In this document: positions 25,633 to 36,352 of the stretch, piece after piece
Position numbering within the stretch: the stretch's first letter is position 1
How the letters are laid out: the number at the start of each line of letters is the position of its first letter
Origin: Vibrio quintilis
GTDB taxonomy: Bacteria > Pseudomonadota > Gammaproteobacteria > Enterobacterales > Vibrionaceae
Length of the DNA: 64,000 nt
Reading direction: 5' to 3'
Assembly: GCF_024529975.1 (NCBI RefSeq)
Contig: NZ_AP024897.1
Coordinates: 1,364,001 to 1,428,000, forward strand
Notes under the pieces: model-generated
The model's database searches: none
What the model was told of the DNA's origin: nothing
What the model saw: the letters and a program-made list of their open reading frames with translations, nothing else
Program-made: the position numbers and the translations under genes

Positions 25633-27268
25633 GGTTCAAACCCTTGTTTGGAATAAATAAAGAAAAAATAGTGCCAGCAGGTTCCGCCTCATCAATGAGA
25701 ATTTCACCACCAACGCGGGTTACAAACTGATGCACCAGCCACAGACCGATACCATGTCCTGGCTGTGTTTTACTACTGCTCCCTTTATGAAACAGGGAGT
25801 CTGCTATTTCCGGAGGGATTCCGGTGCCGTTATCGGCGACTTCAACGATGAGTTCTTCAGCATTGTCGTCTGAAATCAGGATGGAAACAAATTTATTGCT
25901 TTCGGGGTTTTTCAGGGTTGCCTCATAGGCATTATCGAGCAGGTTGCCGAGAATCGCTGCCAGTTCATCTTCAGTGAGCTGCACAGGTGCCTGTCGAAGG
26001 CAGCAGTAAGGGTCAAATTCCAGGGTCAGCCCGAGTTCTTTCGCCCGGCTGTATTTCCCCAGTAATAAGCCTGCAATTACCCTGGAATTAAAGGTCGTGG
26101 AAATAAAGTCGATCAGCTTCTGGTGCGTTTCAGTTTCTTTACGGATCGCCTGCAATGCCTGATCATACGCTCCAATCTGGATGAGCCCGCTGACGGTCGA
26201 AAGCTTGTTGGCATATTCATGGCTCAGTACCCGCAGGTTGTCGGTCTGAAAACGTTCCTGAGCCAGCTGTGAGGTCAGGGTATTGATATCGTTACGCCGC
26301 CGGAAACTCACGACCCAGCCGGCATGTTCTTTACCTTCCCAGATTTGTACCCGGGTTGCCACCAGAGTTTCACCGTTACAGGTAATGACTTCATGACGCC
26401 GCTCCTGCGGGTCGGCATCGCCGCTGACTTTCCGGCCGACGAAGAACCCGGCCGGTGTAATGAATTGATTAATTAACTGACCCCGCAGGTTGTCAACATG
26501 CCGGGCAATGCCGAGAATTTTCAACGCCTGCTGATTGGCAGATAAAATCCGGCCGCGTTTGTCCACGGCGAGAATGCCTTCATAAACTGCTTCAAACACG
26601 GAGTTTTGAATCCGCAGTGACAGGGCGATTTCTTTGGGTTCCATACCATACATCTGGCTTTTGATATGGCGGGAGAAGAACCAGGCGCCCAGCGATGAAA
26701 AGCACAGAATAATCAACAGTGCAAAAAAGAACGGATAAGAATACAGGTACAGCCAGTTACTGACGGTTTCCAGCAGATAGCCGACGGAAATGACGCCGAT
26801 AATATCACCGTTTTCTGAAAAGACCGGTGATTTGCCCCGGATGGAAAAGCCCAGGCTGCCTTTCTGAACTGAGTAATAATGCAGCCCCTGCTTCAGGGCT
26901 TTGACACTGTCACCGCCCTGCATCGGATAGCCGATTTTAGATGCATCCGGATGGGCCAGCCTGATCCCGTTTTTATCACCAACCACAATAAAGCTTGCAT
27001 CAGAAATCTTTTGCAACCGTTTAATTTCCCGCTGAATCGCCGGAATATCATGCTTGTTGATGGATTCAATTAATTGTGGATCACTGGCGATTTCTCTGGC
27101 CTGAATAACGGCCCGGGTACTGACCTGATGGTTGAGGGTATCAGAAAGAATAAAGTGGAAAAATCCGGCGATCAGCAGCAGTTGAAAGGTCACGACGATA
27201 AACAACAACGCCCAGACACGCTGGCGGAAGGAAAGACTGTGAGAGAGTTGACTGAACACAAATGACAT
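25619..27268 (-). CDS. citA: CitA-type sensor histidine kinase
   Basis: The membrane sensor of citrate. Its 549 residues begin with a membrane helix (about 15-38), then a periplasmic PAS-like CitAP domain with the ligand-binding pattern (GDKNGIRLAHPD, IGYPMQGGD, GKSPVFSENGDIIGVISVGY), a second helix (about 178-200), a cytoplasmic PAS domain, a phospho-acceptor region (RVLSHEYANKLS) and an ATPase domain (LLDNAYEA, DNGTGIP, GHGIGLWLV). This is the CitA/DcuS architecture. Its own transcript starts after a terminator that follows oadB. Confidence 0.92.
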   Translation of the reverse strand: MSFVFSQLSHSLSFRQRVWALLFIVVTFQLLLIAGFFHFILSDTLNHQVSTRAVIQAREIASDPQLIESINKHDIPAIQREIKRLQKISDASFIVVGDKNGIRLAHPDASKIGYPMQGGDSVKALKQGLHYYSVQKGSLGFSIRGKSPVFSENGDIIGVISVGYLLETVSNWLYLYSYPFFFALLIILCFSSLGAWFFSRHIKSQMYGMEPKEIALSLRIQNSVFEAVYEGILAVDKRGRILSANQQALKILGIARHVDNLRGQLINQFITPAGFFVGRKVSGDADPQERRHEVITCNGETLVATRVQIWEGKEHAGWVVSFRRRNDINTLTSQLAQERFQTDNLRVLSHEYANKLSTVSGLIQIGAYDQALQAIRKETETHQKLIDFISTTFNSRVIAGLLLGKYSRAKELGLTLEFDPYCCLRQAPVQLTEDELAAILGNLLDNAYEATLKNPESNKFVSILISDDNAEELIVEVADNGTGIPPEIADSLFHKGSSSKTQPGHGIGLWLVHQFVTRVGGEILIDEAEPAGTIFSLFIPNKGLNHGKL

Positions 27269-27337
27269 CGGTTAAAACATTACATCCCGGTTTTATTTCG
27301 TCTGTTAATGACCGTCTGATAAAACTATCAAAAATAA

Positions 27338-27393
27338 GAAGGAAGAACACTGATCCGGATCTATTCCATCTTCCGAATCGTGTGTCTTCCTTC
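27338..27393 (-). terminator. Terminator after oadB
   Basis: Read on the minus strand, GAAGGAAGACAC pairs with GTGTTCTTCCTTC and is followed by TTATTTTTG. It separates the citS-oadGAB transcript from citAB. Confidence 0.65.
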
Positions 27394-27400
27394 AATATCA

Positions 27401-28702
27401 TTAGCCGATCACATATTTAATCATAACACCGGCAGCCACGGCAGAACCGATAACACCCGCAACATTGGGGCCCATCGCATGCATCAGCAGGAAGTTTTGT
27501 GAATTCGCTTCCAAACCGATTTTGTTCGATACCCGTGCTGCCATCGGCACCGCGGATACACCGGCAGAACCAATCAGCGGATTGACTTTCTGTGAACTGA
27601 AGCGGTTCATCAGTTTTGCCATCAGGACACCGGCCGCAGTACCGATACAAAATGCGATAATTCCCAGTGCCAGGATACCGATGGTTTGTGGCTGCAGGAA
27701 TTTATCCGCGACCAGTTTTGAACCGACCGACATACCAAGGAAAATGGTCACAATGTTGATCAAACCGTTTTGAGCTGTGTCAGACAAACGTTCAACCACG
27801 CCACATTCACGCATCAGGTTACCGAAACAGAACATGCCCAGCAGTGGTGTCGCTGAAGGCAGCAGCATCGCAATCAAAAGCAATAACATCAGCGGGAAGC
27901 AGACTTTCTCCAGCTTGCTGACTTTACGCAGCTGCTGCATGGTGATCTGACGTTCACTTTCTGTAGTGAGTGCACGCATGATCGGTGGCTGAATCAGCGG
28001 AACCAGTGCCATGTAAGAGTAAGCCGCCACAGCAATCGCACCCAGCAATTCAGGTGCCAGCAGGCTGGACACGTAAATTGCCGTCGGGCCGTCTGCACCA
28101 CCGATGATGCCGACAGCTGCCGCCTGAGCCACACTAAAGTCCATCACACCCATCGTGCTCAGGCCAAGTGCGCCCAGAACGGTCGCAAAGATACCAAACT
28201 GAGCCGCTGCACCCAGCAGCAGGGTTTTCGGGTTCGCCAGCAGCGGACCAAAGTCCGTCATCGCACCCACGCCCATGAAGATCACCAGCGGACCGGCACC
28301 GGAGGCAATGACCACGCTGTAGAACTGATACATCATGCCATCGTTGTATTGATACTGTTCAGCCAGCAGGTGGATATTGGCCAGCTGAGTCGGCGTCGCC
28401 AGGGCAAGAGCATGCTTAATATCAAGTGCAGAAGTGGTGTGAAGATCGAGCACATTGGCAAAAGCGGTCATGACTTCCGGCTTCGCGGCATGCAGGGCAC
28501 TTTCAACCGCTGAAAGTGCCAGACCCGCGTCTGGCAGGTTCGCCAGAATACCACCGAAGCCAATCGGCACCAGCAGCAGTGGTTCGAACTGTTTGACGAT
28601 AGCCAGATACAGCAGCACCAGGCCGACAATGAGCATAATCGCCTGTCCCCACTGCAGGTGGAACAGGCCAAAGTCATTGATTAATGCAGTAATTTTTTCC
28701 AT
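27401..28702 (-). CDS. oadB: Oxaloacetate decarboxylase Na+ pump, beta subunit
   Basis: The integral membrane subunit that decarboxylates carboxybiotin and exports Na+. Its 433 residues contain about ten hydrophobic segments and the family stretches [23 protein letters not shown] and [13 protein letters not shown], where the conserved Asp couples Na+ movement. It is 14 bp downstream of oadA. With OadA and OadG it converts oxaloacetate from citrate lyase to pyruvate. Confidence 0.95.
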   Translation of the reverse strand: MEKITALINDFGLFHLQWGQAIMLIVGLVLLYLAIVKQFEPLLLVPIGFGGILANLPDAGLALSAVESALHAAKPEVMTAFANVLDLHTTSALDIKHALALATPTQLANIHLLAEQYQYNDGMMYQFYSVVIASGAGPLVIFMGVGAMTDFGPLLANPKTLLLGAAAQFGIFATVLGALGLSTMGVMDFSVAQAAAVGIIGGADGPTAIYVSSLLAPELLGAIAVAAYSYMALVPLIQPPIMRALTTESERQITMQQLRKVSKLEKVCFPLMLLLLIAMLLPSATPLLGMFCFGNLMRECGVVERLSDTAQNGLINIVTIFLGMSVGSKLVADKFLQPQTIGILALGIIAFCIGTAAGVLMAKLMNRFSSQKVNPLIGSAGVSAVPMAARVSNKIGLEANSQNFLLMHAMGPNVAGVIGSAVAAGVMIKYVIG

Positions 28703-28716
28703 TTCTGATTCGTTCC

Positions 28717-30531
28717 TTATGCCAGTTGAAGTAATGGTGCGCCAACTTCAACCGCATCGCCTTCAGAAACATCGATTCCTGCAATTGTACCGGCACGGGG
28801 TGCACGGATTTCTGTTTCCATTTTCATCGCTTCAAGAATCAGCAGGACATCGCCTTCTTCAACGGCTTCACCGGCTTTTGCATGAACTTTCCAGATGTTC
28901 CCTGCCAGCGGGGCATTCATGGTTTCAGCATCGGCTGCAGCAGGGGTAGGCGCTGCCGGCAGAGAGGAGGAGCCGGCAGACGCCTGTGGAGCAACCTGTG
29001 TGACGTCACCGCCTTCGCTGACCTGAACAACATAGCTCTGGTTATTGACTGTGATGGTGTAAGTTGCGTTTTCTGTATTCATGGATTTTTTCTCTGATTT
29101 CTTTTGATTTGTTGATGGTGAATTTGCGGATTCAGCTTGTGGTACCGGTTCAAATGCATCCGGATTGCCGCGGTTTTCGAGGAACTTCCAGCCGACCTGA
29201 GGGAACAGTGCGATGGTCAGGACATCGTCAATCTTGTCTTTTGCCAGCGGGATGTTTTTCTGGCCTGCTTCTTCAGTCACCTGAGTGACCAGTTGTTCCA
29301 TTTCCGGTGCCAGCAGATCTGCCGGGCGGCAGGTGATGGCTTCGCCACCTTCCAGCACTCTTTCCTGCAGTGCCTGATTGACTGGTGCCGGAGTGCGGCC
29401 GTATTCGCCTTTCAGGACGCCGGCTGTTTCCTTGGTGATGGTTTTGTAGCGTTCGCCCATCAGGACGTTGACAACTGCCTGAGTACCTACGATCTGTGAA
29501 GTCGGTGTGACCAGCGGTAAGCTGCCCAGTTCTTCACGAACCCGCGGGATTTCCAGTAACACTTCATCCAGTTTGTCTGCCGCATTTTGCTGTTTCAGCT
29601 GGCTTTCCATATTGGTCAGCATGCCGCCGGGAACCTGTGCGACGATAATGCGGGAATCTGAACCTTTGAGCTGACCTTCGAAAGCGGCGTATTTTTTACG
29701 GACGTCGCGGAAGTATGCCGCGATGGATTCCAGGGCTGCGATATCCAGACCTGTGTCGTATTTGGTATCTCTCAGTGTTGCGACGATAGATTCTGTTGCC
29801 GGATGGCCATAAGTGCCGCTCATCGATGAAATCGCAGTATCGACGCGGTCAACGCCGGCTTCAATTGCTTTGAGAATCGTCATGTCAGCCATACCGGCTG
29901 TTGAGTGGCAGTGCAGGTGCAGGTCAACATCGACCTGTTTCTTCAGTGTGGAGACCAGTTCAGAAGCATGATACGGCGTCAGGATACCGGCCATATCTTT
30001 AATCGCAATCGAATCAACACCCAGTTCAGCCAGTTGCTGAGCGACATCAATCCAGGTGCTTAAATGGTGTACCGGGCTGGTGGTATAGCACAGCGTCCCC
30101 TGTGCGTGGGCGCCTTGTTTTTTCACTGCCGCGATAGCCTGCTGCATGTTGCGCGGGTCGTTCATCGCATCAAATACCCGGAATACATCCATTCCGTTTG
30201 CGACTGAACGCTCAACAAAACGATCAACAACATCATCCGCGTAATGGCGGTAGCCCAGCAGGTTCTGACCCCTTAATAACATTTGCAGCGGGGTTTTCGG
30301 CATAGCCTGTTTGAGCAGACGCAGTCTTTCCCACGGGTCTTCACCTAAAAAGCGGATGCAGCTGTCAAATGTTGCACCACCCCAGCATTCCAGAGACCAG
30401 TAGCCGATGCTGTCCAGTTGCTCTGCGATAGGCAACATGTCGTCGATGCGCAAACGGGTGGCAAATAAAGATTGGTGTGCATCACGTAATACGACGTCGG
30501 TAATGCCAATTTTTTTTACTGATTCAGACAT
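28717..30531 (-). CDS. oadA: Oxaloacetate decarboxylase Na+ pump, alpha subunit
   Basis: The peripheral carboxyltransferase and biotin carrier. Its 604 residues contain the carboxyltransferase barrel at the N-terminus ([18 protein letters not shown]; metal-binding HLHCHST), a conserved central region, a Pro/Ala/Ser linker and a C-terminal biotinyl domain with EAMKMETEI, where Lys570 carries biotin. Transcribed between oadG and oadB. The enzyme transfers CO2 from oxaloacetate to biotin. Confidence 0.96.
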   Translation of the reverse strand: MSESVKKIGITDVVLRDAHQSLFATRLRIDDMLPIAEQLDSIGYWSLECWGGATFDSCIRFLGEDPWERLRLLKQAMPKTPLQMLLRGQNLLGYRHYADDVVDRFVERSVANGMDVFRVFDAMNDPRNMQQAIAAVKKQGAHAQGTLCYTTSPVHHLSTWIDVAQQLAELGVDSIAIKDMAGILTPYHASELVSTLKKQVDVDLHLHCHSTAGMADMTILKAIEAGVDRVDTAISSMSGTYGHPATESIVATLRDTKYDTGLDIAALESIAAYFRDVRKKYAAFEGQLKGSDSRIIVAQVPGGMLTNMESQLKQQNAADKLDEVLLEIPRVREELGSLPLVTPTSQIVGTQAVVNVLMGERYKTITKETAGVLKGEYGRTPAPVNQALQERVLEGGEAITCRPADLLAPEMEQLVTQVTEEAGQKNIPLAKDKIDDVLTIALFPQVGWKFLENRGNPDAFEPVPQAESANSPSTNQKKSEKKSMNTENATYTITVNNQSYVVQVSEGGDVTQVAPQASAGSSSLPAAPTPAAADAETMNAPLAGNIWKVHAKAGEAVEEGDVLLILEAMKMETEIRAPRAGTIAGIDVSEGDAVEVGAPLLQLA

Positions 30532-30569
30532 GAATTCTTTTTCCTTTTACAGCAAATAGTTTGTTTTTG

Positions 30570-30818
30570 TTATGAGGTCATTTTTTTGTGATGAACCGCA
30601 GCAGCGAGGACAGCGACCAACTGCTCATCGTTGGCCTTCGGTTGTGCTTTTTTCCGGGAGCCAGCGGATGCAGGCGATGTCGCCGGAACAGGTTGATACC
30701 TGCCCAGCATTCCGGACATCGCTTTCATGGCAAAGACCAGAAAGACCAGAAAAGTAAAAACGAACCCCATCCCGAGTACGAGCAGGTTCAGACCTTCAGC
30801 GAATAAATTTGTATCCAT
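30570..30818 (-). CDS. oadG: Oxaloacetate decarboxylase Na+ pump, gamma subunit
   Basis: An 82-residue protein with one N-terminal membrane helix (about residues 10-33, LVLGMGFVFTFLVFLVFAMK) and a polar C-terminal tail ending with histidines (HHKK). This fits OadG, which anchors OadA to OadB and binds zinc. It sits between citS and oadA, in the usual order. Confidence 0.92.
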   Translation of the reverse strand: MDTNLFAEGLNLLVLGMGFVFTFLVFLVFAMKAMSGMLGRYQPVPATSPASAGSRKKAQPKANDEQLVAVLAAAVHHKKMTS

Positions 30819-30890
30819 TGAATTCTCCCGTTGATAAAAGCCAAAAGAGAGCAGCCCCAGAGGGTCTGCTCTCCGTCAAGTAAAAAAGGT

Positions 30891-32234
30891 TTAACCGCCT
30901 AACATGCCAAAGACCACACTGGCAATAACCAGTACGATGCCTCCTCCCAGACGGGACGAGATTTGCGCGTAAGACAGCAGGCTCATCCGGTTTGAAGCAG
31001 CCAGTACTTCAAGGTCACCAGAACCGCCACGGTTTGCCATACACAAACCAGCAGTGATTGAGGATTCAATCGGATAAAAGCCCATGATCCAGCCACCCAG
31101 TGCTGCGCCGAAAATGGCACCGCAGACAATCAGAGTTGCTATGATCAGGTTGGTGAAATTCAGTGCATTGATAATTTCACCCAAATCGGTATATGCAATC
31201 CCTACACCAACCATCAGCATCCAGAGCATTTGCTTGGAGAAGAAGTTCGCCAGACGTTTTGCGCCTTCTTTCATTTGGTCGGTACAGATACCACTTGCGT
31301 TAATGATGGCAATCAAAATAACCATGTAAGCAAAGGTATGAATTTTCACGTTGCCGAAACCTGGCAGAATGTGTTTAGACAGTGCGTAAGCCAGGGTATA
31401 GACAGAAGCTGTCAGCATCAGGCCGATTGCAATTTCACGCGGCGTGATGTCGGGCGCTTCGTGCTCTTCAACATCGAAAGATGATTTACGCAGAAGCTCA
31501 CCTTTGCCTGTCAGAGCCGGCATTTTCTCGCCGATACCGTTCAGAACCGCAGCAGCAACAATCGCGACAATGTTAGCGATAGTCAGAATCGCGATAGCAA
31601 TTGAGTAATACTGTTCTTTTGAACCACCGGTGACCGCTTCATAAATTTCAGACAGCGGAATTGCACCGGCACCGTTACCGCCGCCCATGATAGGAAGCAC
31701 GTACAGCATCATGATGCGATCCAGCGAAATACCGAAAATCATCCCGCCGATAATTCCCATAATGGACGCACCGAGAACGGCTGCCAGAATGGTTGGAATA
31801 TAACCGACCAGAGACTTTAACAGTAATTTACGGTTCACAGCCAGAATAGAGCCTGTAATTAAAACTGCAATGAAAAGATCCAGAAAATCTGTCTTTTTCA
31901 TCACAGAAGTGACCGTCGATATTTCCCGCTGTGTCAGTAGTCCGGCATGAACAAACCAGGCCGCGACTAAGAAAATCATTACAGGTGCGCCACCGATATA
32001 TTTATTGAAAATCGGTAAACGTTTACCAATTTCACCGAAAAGGGCACCAATGACAAACATAAAACCAAAACCACCCACAATATTTTTTGGAAGTGTGTCG
32101 GTAATATGCACAATAAATGTGATTAAGAGTAAAAAGAAAAACACTGGTAATGATAATCCGAATATTTTTATATTGGATACAGCATTAAGTCCAGTATTCT
32201 GACCTTCGTTTATCGTTAGTATTTTTTGATTCAT
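30891..32234 (-). CDS. citS: Na+/citrate symporter, 2-hydroxycarboxylate transporter family
   Basis: A 447-residue inner-membrane carrier with about eleven hydrophobic segments and the paired GGxG-type reentrant loops of the 2HCT family (MGGGNGAGAIPLSEIYE and CMANRGGSGDLEVL). It imports citrate with Na+. It is first in the minus-strand transcript citS-oadGAB, divergent from citC across a 245-bp AT-rich regulatory region. A malate or citrate/malate carrier is the alternative, but the context fixes citrate. Confidence 0.92.
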   Translation of the reverse strand: MNQKILTINEGQNTGLNAVSNIKIFGLSLPVFFFLLLITFIVHITDTLPKNIVGGFGFMFVIGALFGEIGKRLPIFNKYIGGAPVMIFLVAAWFVHAGLLTQREISTVTSVMKKTDFLDLFIAVLITGSILAVNRKLLLKSLVGYIPTILAAVLGASIMGIIGGMIFGISLDRIMMLYVLPIMGGGNGAGAIPLSEIYEAVTGGSKEQYYSIAIAILTIANIVAIVAAAVLNGIGEKMPALTGKGELLRKSSFDVEEHEAPDITPREIAIGLMLTASVYTLAYALSKHILPGFGNVKIHTFAYMVILIAIINASGICTDQMKEGAKRLANFFSKQMLWMLMVGVGIAYTDLGEIINALNFTNLIIATLIVCGAIFGAALGGWIMGFYPIESSITAGLCMANRGGSGDLEVLAASNRMSLLSYAQISSRLGGGIVLVIASVVFGMLGG

Positions 32235-32479
32235 CGTATTTTTTCCATGTTGATGTAACCATATCCAATTTATAGAATTAAAAATACCCCTACTGTGAGT
32301 GTGATCATCGAAATTTGTGGAATAAAAATAGATTTATGAACTTTATGAATTTAATTGTCCAGAGTTAAAAACATTAAAATCATAAAGGTTTTTTAGTGAG
32401 AAAAAATAGTTGACATTGATCATTACTTTTTAAGGCGGATTGACTCATTATGCTCTCATTGAGAGACGGAGATAGTTTG
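32235..32479. promoter_or_regulatory. Divergent citS / citC control region
   Basis: This 245-bp AT-rich region separates the two arms of the citrate regulon and should contain the CitB binding sites. A half-matching CRP-like sequence, TGTGA-N6-TCATC, lies at 32294-32309. Exact CitB sites could not be assigned by eye. Confidence 0.55.
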
Positions 32480-33580
32480 ATGCCTGACCTAGTGCTGAGT
32501 AGGGTCAACAACAGACAACAGGATAAGTTGTCGGAGATAGCCGACTTTCTGGGTGGCTTTGATCTTCTTATCGACAAGGATGTTGAGTATTTTGTTGTTG
32601 CGTATTCCAGAAACACATTTGATTCCAGAGACATAGCGTATTCCGGAGCATCTGCCGATGCGAAGGATAAAATAGTCGCCTGTGGCGGTATTGCCGGTAA
32701 TATTTTGAAATCCATTGCCATCTCCCCCGAATTGCATGGCACGGGTTTTTCACTGACGTTAATGACAGAACTGACAAGTCTGGCTTACGAGATGGGACGT
32801 TACCATTTGTTCCTGTTTACCAAGCCACAGAATGTGAAGTTATTTCGTCAGTCCGGCTTTTTTCCGGTTGAACGGGCCGATGATAAATTGGTTTTATTAG
32901 AAAATAGTCAATGTAATCTGAAAAACTACTGTCGAAAATTAAACCAGAAAAAAGTAAATGGAAATAAAATAGGCAGCATCGTGATGAATGCCAATCCATT
33001 TACACTGGGTCATCAATATTTAATTGAGCAGGCAGCAAGTGATTGTGACTGGTTACATTTATTTGTTGTAAAAGAAGAGTGTGAATTCTCATATAGTGAT
33101 CGTTTTGAAATGATTAAACAGGGAACATCACATATTCCGAATATTACCATTCATCCCGGTTCAAACTATATTATTTCGAAGGCAACGTTCCCAACTTATT
33201 TTATTAAGTCTCAGGGATTGATTGATTTTTGTTATACAGCTATCGATTTGCAGATATACCGGAAATATATTGCACCTGCACTGGGTGTGACGCACCGCTA
33301 TGTGGGTACGGAACCCGAATGTGTTGTTACCCGTCACTACAATCAACAGATGAAACACTGGTTAACCTGTACTGAAATCAGTGCACCGCAAATTGACGTG
33401 GTTGAACTGCTGCGCCGATCTGTCAATGACCAGCCGATCTCTGCATCAACAGTGCGCAAATTATTGAAAGCGGGTGATGATGATGGCCTTGCCTCATTTT
33501 TACCCCGGACGTCGATTGATTATATCCGCGAGCATCTTCCGCAGAAGATACATCGTCGCGATACGTTTGTGGCGGCCTGA
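32480..33580 (+). CDS. citC: [Citrate (pro-3S)-lyase] ligase
   Basis: It acetylates the thiol of the citrate lyase prosthetic group with ATP and acetate, which activates the lyase. From the chosen start it has 366 residues: an N-terminal GNAT-like part (ACGGIAGNILKSIAIS) and a nucleotidyltransferase domain (IVMNANPFTLGHQYLIEQA, and ISASTVRKLL near the end, the counterpart of ISxSxVR). The ATG at 32480 has a GGAG site and aligns with the natural start of Klebsiella CitC as I recall it; the earlier ATG at 32450 would add 10 residues. It is first in the plus-strand operon. Confidence 0.94.
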   Translation: MPDLVLSRVNNRQQDKLSEIADFLGGFDLLIDKDVEYFVVAYSRNTFDSRDIAYSGASADAKDKIVACGGIAGNILKSIAISPELHGTGFSLTLMTELTSLAYEMGRYHLFLFTKPQNVKLFRQSGFFPVERADDKLVLLENSQCNLKNYCRKLNQKKVNGNKIGSIVMNANPFTLGHQYLIEQAASDCDWLHLFVVKEECEFSYSDRFEMIKQGTSHIPNITIHPGSNYIISKATFPTYFIKSQGLIDFCYTAIDLQIYRKYIAPALGVTHRYVGTEPECVVTRHYNQQMKHWLTCTEISAPQIDVVELLRRSVNDQPISASTVRKLLKAGDDDGLASFLPRTSIDYIREHLPQKIHRRDTFVAA

Positions 33581-33634
33581 GGCCGGATGACCCCGGGCTG
33601 TACTGAAACAAGTTAGTGAATAAAAGGTTTTTCA

Positions 33635-33931
33635 ATGAAGATAATACGACCCGCCTTTGCCGGGACACTGGAGTCCAGTGATTTACAGGTCCGGATAACT
33701 CCGAACCCTGAAGGAGATATTGAAATCTCTCTAGACAGCACAGTACAGAAGCAGTTTGGTGCTGCGATCGAATGTGTCATCCGTGAAGTGCTGAACAACA
33801 TGAATGTCAGTGCAGCAACGCTGGAAGTCGAAGATAAAGGCGCTTTGGACTGTGTAATCAAAGCACGGGTTCAGGCCGCCATCATGCGGGCAGCTGACAG
33901 CAGCGATATTCAGTGGAGTACATTATCATGA
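33635..33931 (+). CDS. citD: Citrate lyase acyl carrier protein (gamma subunit)
   Basis: A 98-residue acyl carrier of citrate lyase. [12 protein letters not shown] carries Ser14, the attachment site for the phosphoribosyl-dephospho-CoA prosthetic group. [15 protein letters not shown] near the C-terminus is also typical. It follows citC by 54 bp and overlaps citE by 4 bp (ATGA). Confidence 0.96.
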   Translation: MKIIRPAFAGTLESSDLQVRITPNPEGDIEISLDSTVQKQFGAAIECVIREVLNNMNVSAATLEVEDKGALDCVIKARVQAAIMRAADSSDIQWSTLS

Positions 33932-34803
33932 GCCAATTACGTCGTAGCATGCTGTTTGTTCCGGGCGCGAATGCAGCCATGCTCAGCAACACTTTCATCT
34001 ACAAGCCTGATGCCATCATGTTTGACCTTGAAGACTCGGTATCTCTGCGGGAAAAAGATACAGCGCGCCTGTTAGTCTTTCATGCACTTCAGCATCCGCT
34101 TTATCAGTCTGTTGAAACCGTTGTACGGGTGAACCCGCTGGAATCTGAATTTGGTTTGCATGACTTGCGCGCCGTGGTTCGTGCCGGGGTTGATGTGGTG
34201 CGTTTGCCAAAAACAGATACGGCAGAAGATGTGCTGGAAATGGAACGTCACATCCGCGATATCGAACGTGCCTGTGGCCGCGAAGTCGGCAGCACAAAAA
34301 TGATGGCAGCAATTGAAAGCGCCATGGGTGTGAATAACGCAGTTGAAATTGCCGGTTGTTGTCCGCGCCTGATCGGGATCGCACTGGGTGCCGAAGATTA
34401 CGTGCGTAACCTGCGTACACAACGTTCACCGGAAGGGACAGAGTTACTCTTTGCCCGCTGTACCATTCTTCAGGCAGCACGCGGTGCCGGCATTATGGCA
34501 TTCGATACCGTTTATTCCGATGCAAATAATGAAGAAGGATTTTTGCGTGAAGCCGAGCATATCAAGCAACTTGGTTTCGATGGCAAGTCACTGATTAATC
34601 CGCGTCAGATTGAAATGATTCACAACGTATTTGCGCCGACACAAAAAGAAGTCGACTACGCGAAGCGCGTCATTGAAGCCGCTGAAGAAGCATTAGAGCA
34701 GGGGCTTGGTGTGGCGTCACTGAACGGAAAAATGATCGATACACCGATTATTGAACGGGCACGCTGGACGCTTCAGAAAGCGGAATCAGGAATCAAGCAA
34801 TAA
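33928..34803 (+). CDS. citE: Citrate lyase beta subunit (citryl-ACP lyase)
   Basis: A 291-residue lyase that splits citryl-ACP into oxaloacetate and acetyl-ACP. Family landmarks are [22 protein letters not shown] with the metal-binding acid, and [10 protein letters not shown]. The ATG at 33928 overlaps the citD stop; an upstream in-frame ATG lies inside citD. Confidence 0.96.
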   Translation: MSQLRRSMLFVPGANAAMLSNTFIYKPDAIMFDLEDSVSLREKDTARLLVFHALQHPLYQSVETVVRVNPLESEFGLHDLRAVVRAGVDVVRLPKTDTAEDVLEMERHIRDIERACGREVGSTKMMAAIESAMGVNNAVEIAGCCPRLIGIALGAEDYVRNLRTQRSPEGTELLFARCTILQAARGAGIMAFDTVYSDANNEEGFLREAEHIKQLGFDGKSLINPRQIEMIHNVFAPTQKEVDYAKRVIEAAEEALEQGLGVASLNGKMIDTPIIERARWTLQKAESGIKQ

Positions 34804-34813
34804 AGGCAGTCAC

Positions 34814-36352
34814 ATGAAAGAATTTGAATCAGAGCAAAAAACAGGTCATGCAGCGCATCTTCATTGTGTGCTTCCTGCATCATTACGTCCTTTCAGCGAT
34901 GCGAATGCCATGACACCTCATTTAGCGGATGCAGCGCAAAAACTGCAGCGCAAACTCAAACCAAACCTGAAACAGGCCATTATCGACTCCGGTCTGAAAG
35001 ATGGTATGACGATCTCTTTCCACCATTCTTTTCGTGGCGGCGATAAAGTGATCAACATGGTGATGGATGTCATTGCAGAAATGGGCATCAAAAACCTCAC
35101 CCTGGCATCCAGTTCACTGACTTCAATCCATTCACCGATTGTGGGTCATATCGAAAATGGTGTCGTGGGTAAAATTTATACTTCCGGTATCCGTGGCGAG
35201 CTGGGTGAAGCGATTTCAGCCGGTTTGCTGAAAGAGCCGGTTCATATTCACTCTCACGGCGGCCGGGTTCACCTGGTTCAAAGTGGTGAACTGAATATTG
35301 ATGTGGCCTTTATTGGCGTACCTTGCTGTGATGAGTTCGGTAACGCGAACGGTACTCAGGGTAAATCCCGTTGTGGTTCACTGGGTTATGCCAAAGTGGA
35401 TGCACAGAACGCGAATCACGTTGTGATGCTGACTGAATCACTGGCGACTTATCCGAATCACCCTGCATCGATCACGCAGGATTACGTGGATGCGGTTGTT
35501 CATGTCGAAGAAGTCGGTGACCCGGCTAAAATCGGCGGTGGTGAAACACGTCTGACTTCAAACCCGCGTGAACTGCTGATCGCAAGAAGAGCGGCGGATG
35601 TGATTATTAATTCCGGCTTCTTTAAACAGGACTTCACGATTCAGACCGGTTCCGGTGGTGCATCGCTGGCTGTGACCCGTTTCCTTGAAGATGAAATGGT
35701 TCGGCAGGGGATCACGGCAGAATTTGGCCTGGGTGGTATTACTTCAACGATGGTTGCGCTGCATGAGAAAGGGTTAATCAAAAACCTGCTTGATGTGCAG
35801 TGTTTTGATGGTGGTGCAGTGGATTCACTGTCACGCAATCCGAACCACGTTGAAATCTCTGCCAACGAGTATGCCAACCCTTCATCAAAAGGTGTTGCCG
35901 TTGATCGCCTGGATGTGGTTATCCTCAGTGCACTGGAAATTGACACTCAGTTTAACGTCAACGTCATTACAGGTTCTGATGGTGTGATTCGTGGTGCTTC
36001 CGGTGGTCACTGTGATACTGCGGCAGGTGCGAATCTGGCGATTATCGTCGCGCCACTGGTTCGCGGACGTATTCCGACTGTGGTTGACAAGGTGCTGAAT
36101 GTTGTCACGCCGGGTCAGTCAGTGGATGTGCTGGTAACGGATCACGGCATTGCTGTGAACCCGAATCGTCCTGAAGTGAAGGCGCTGCTGGAGAAAGCAG
36201 GTCTGCCGGTCTTTGATATCGAAGCACTGTCAGAGCGCGCAACCATGCTGACCGGTAAACCGGCACCGATTGAATTTGATGACCAGATTGTCGCTTATGT
36301 GCGTTACCGCGATGGTTCGGTTATTGATGTGATTAAGAAGGTGAAAGAATGA
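34814..36352 (+). CDS. citF: Citrate lyase alpha subunit (citrate:acetyl-ACP transferase)
   Basis: A 512-residue protein that exchanges acetyl for citrate on the acyl carrier. The CoA-transferase-like fold is visible in TISFHHSFRGGDKVINMV, GGRVHLVQSGEL and GASGGHCDTAAGANLAI. The start at 34814 has an AAAGG site and lies 10 bp after citE. It overlaps citX by 4 bp. Confidence 0.96.
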   Translation: MKEFESEQKTGHAAHLHCVLPASLRPFSDANAMTPHLADAAQKLQRKLKPNLKQAIIDSGLKDGMTISFHHSFRGGDKVINMVMDVIAEMGIKNLTLASSSLTSIHSPIVGHIENGVVGKIYTSGIRGELGEAISAGLLKEPVHIHSHGGRVHLVQSGELNIDVAFIGVPCCDEFGNANGTQGKSRCGSLGYAKVDAQNANHVVMLTESLATYPNHPASITQDYVDAVVHVEEVGDPAKIGGGETRLTSNPRELLIARRAADVIINSGFFKQDFTIQTGSGGASLAVTRFLEDEMVRQGITAEFGLGGITSTMVALHEKGLIKNLLDVQCFDGGAVDSLSRNPNHVEISANEYANPSSKGVAVDRLDVVILSALEIDTQFNVNVITGSDGVIRGASGGHCDTAAGANLAIIVAPLVRGRIPTVVDKVLNVVTPGQSVDVLVTDHGIAVNPNRPEVKALLEKAGLPVFDIEALSERATMLTGKPAPIEFDDQIVAYVRYRDGSVIDVIKKVKE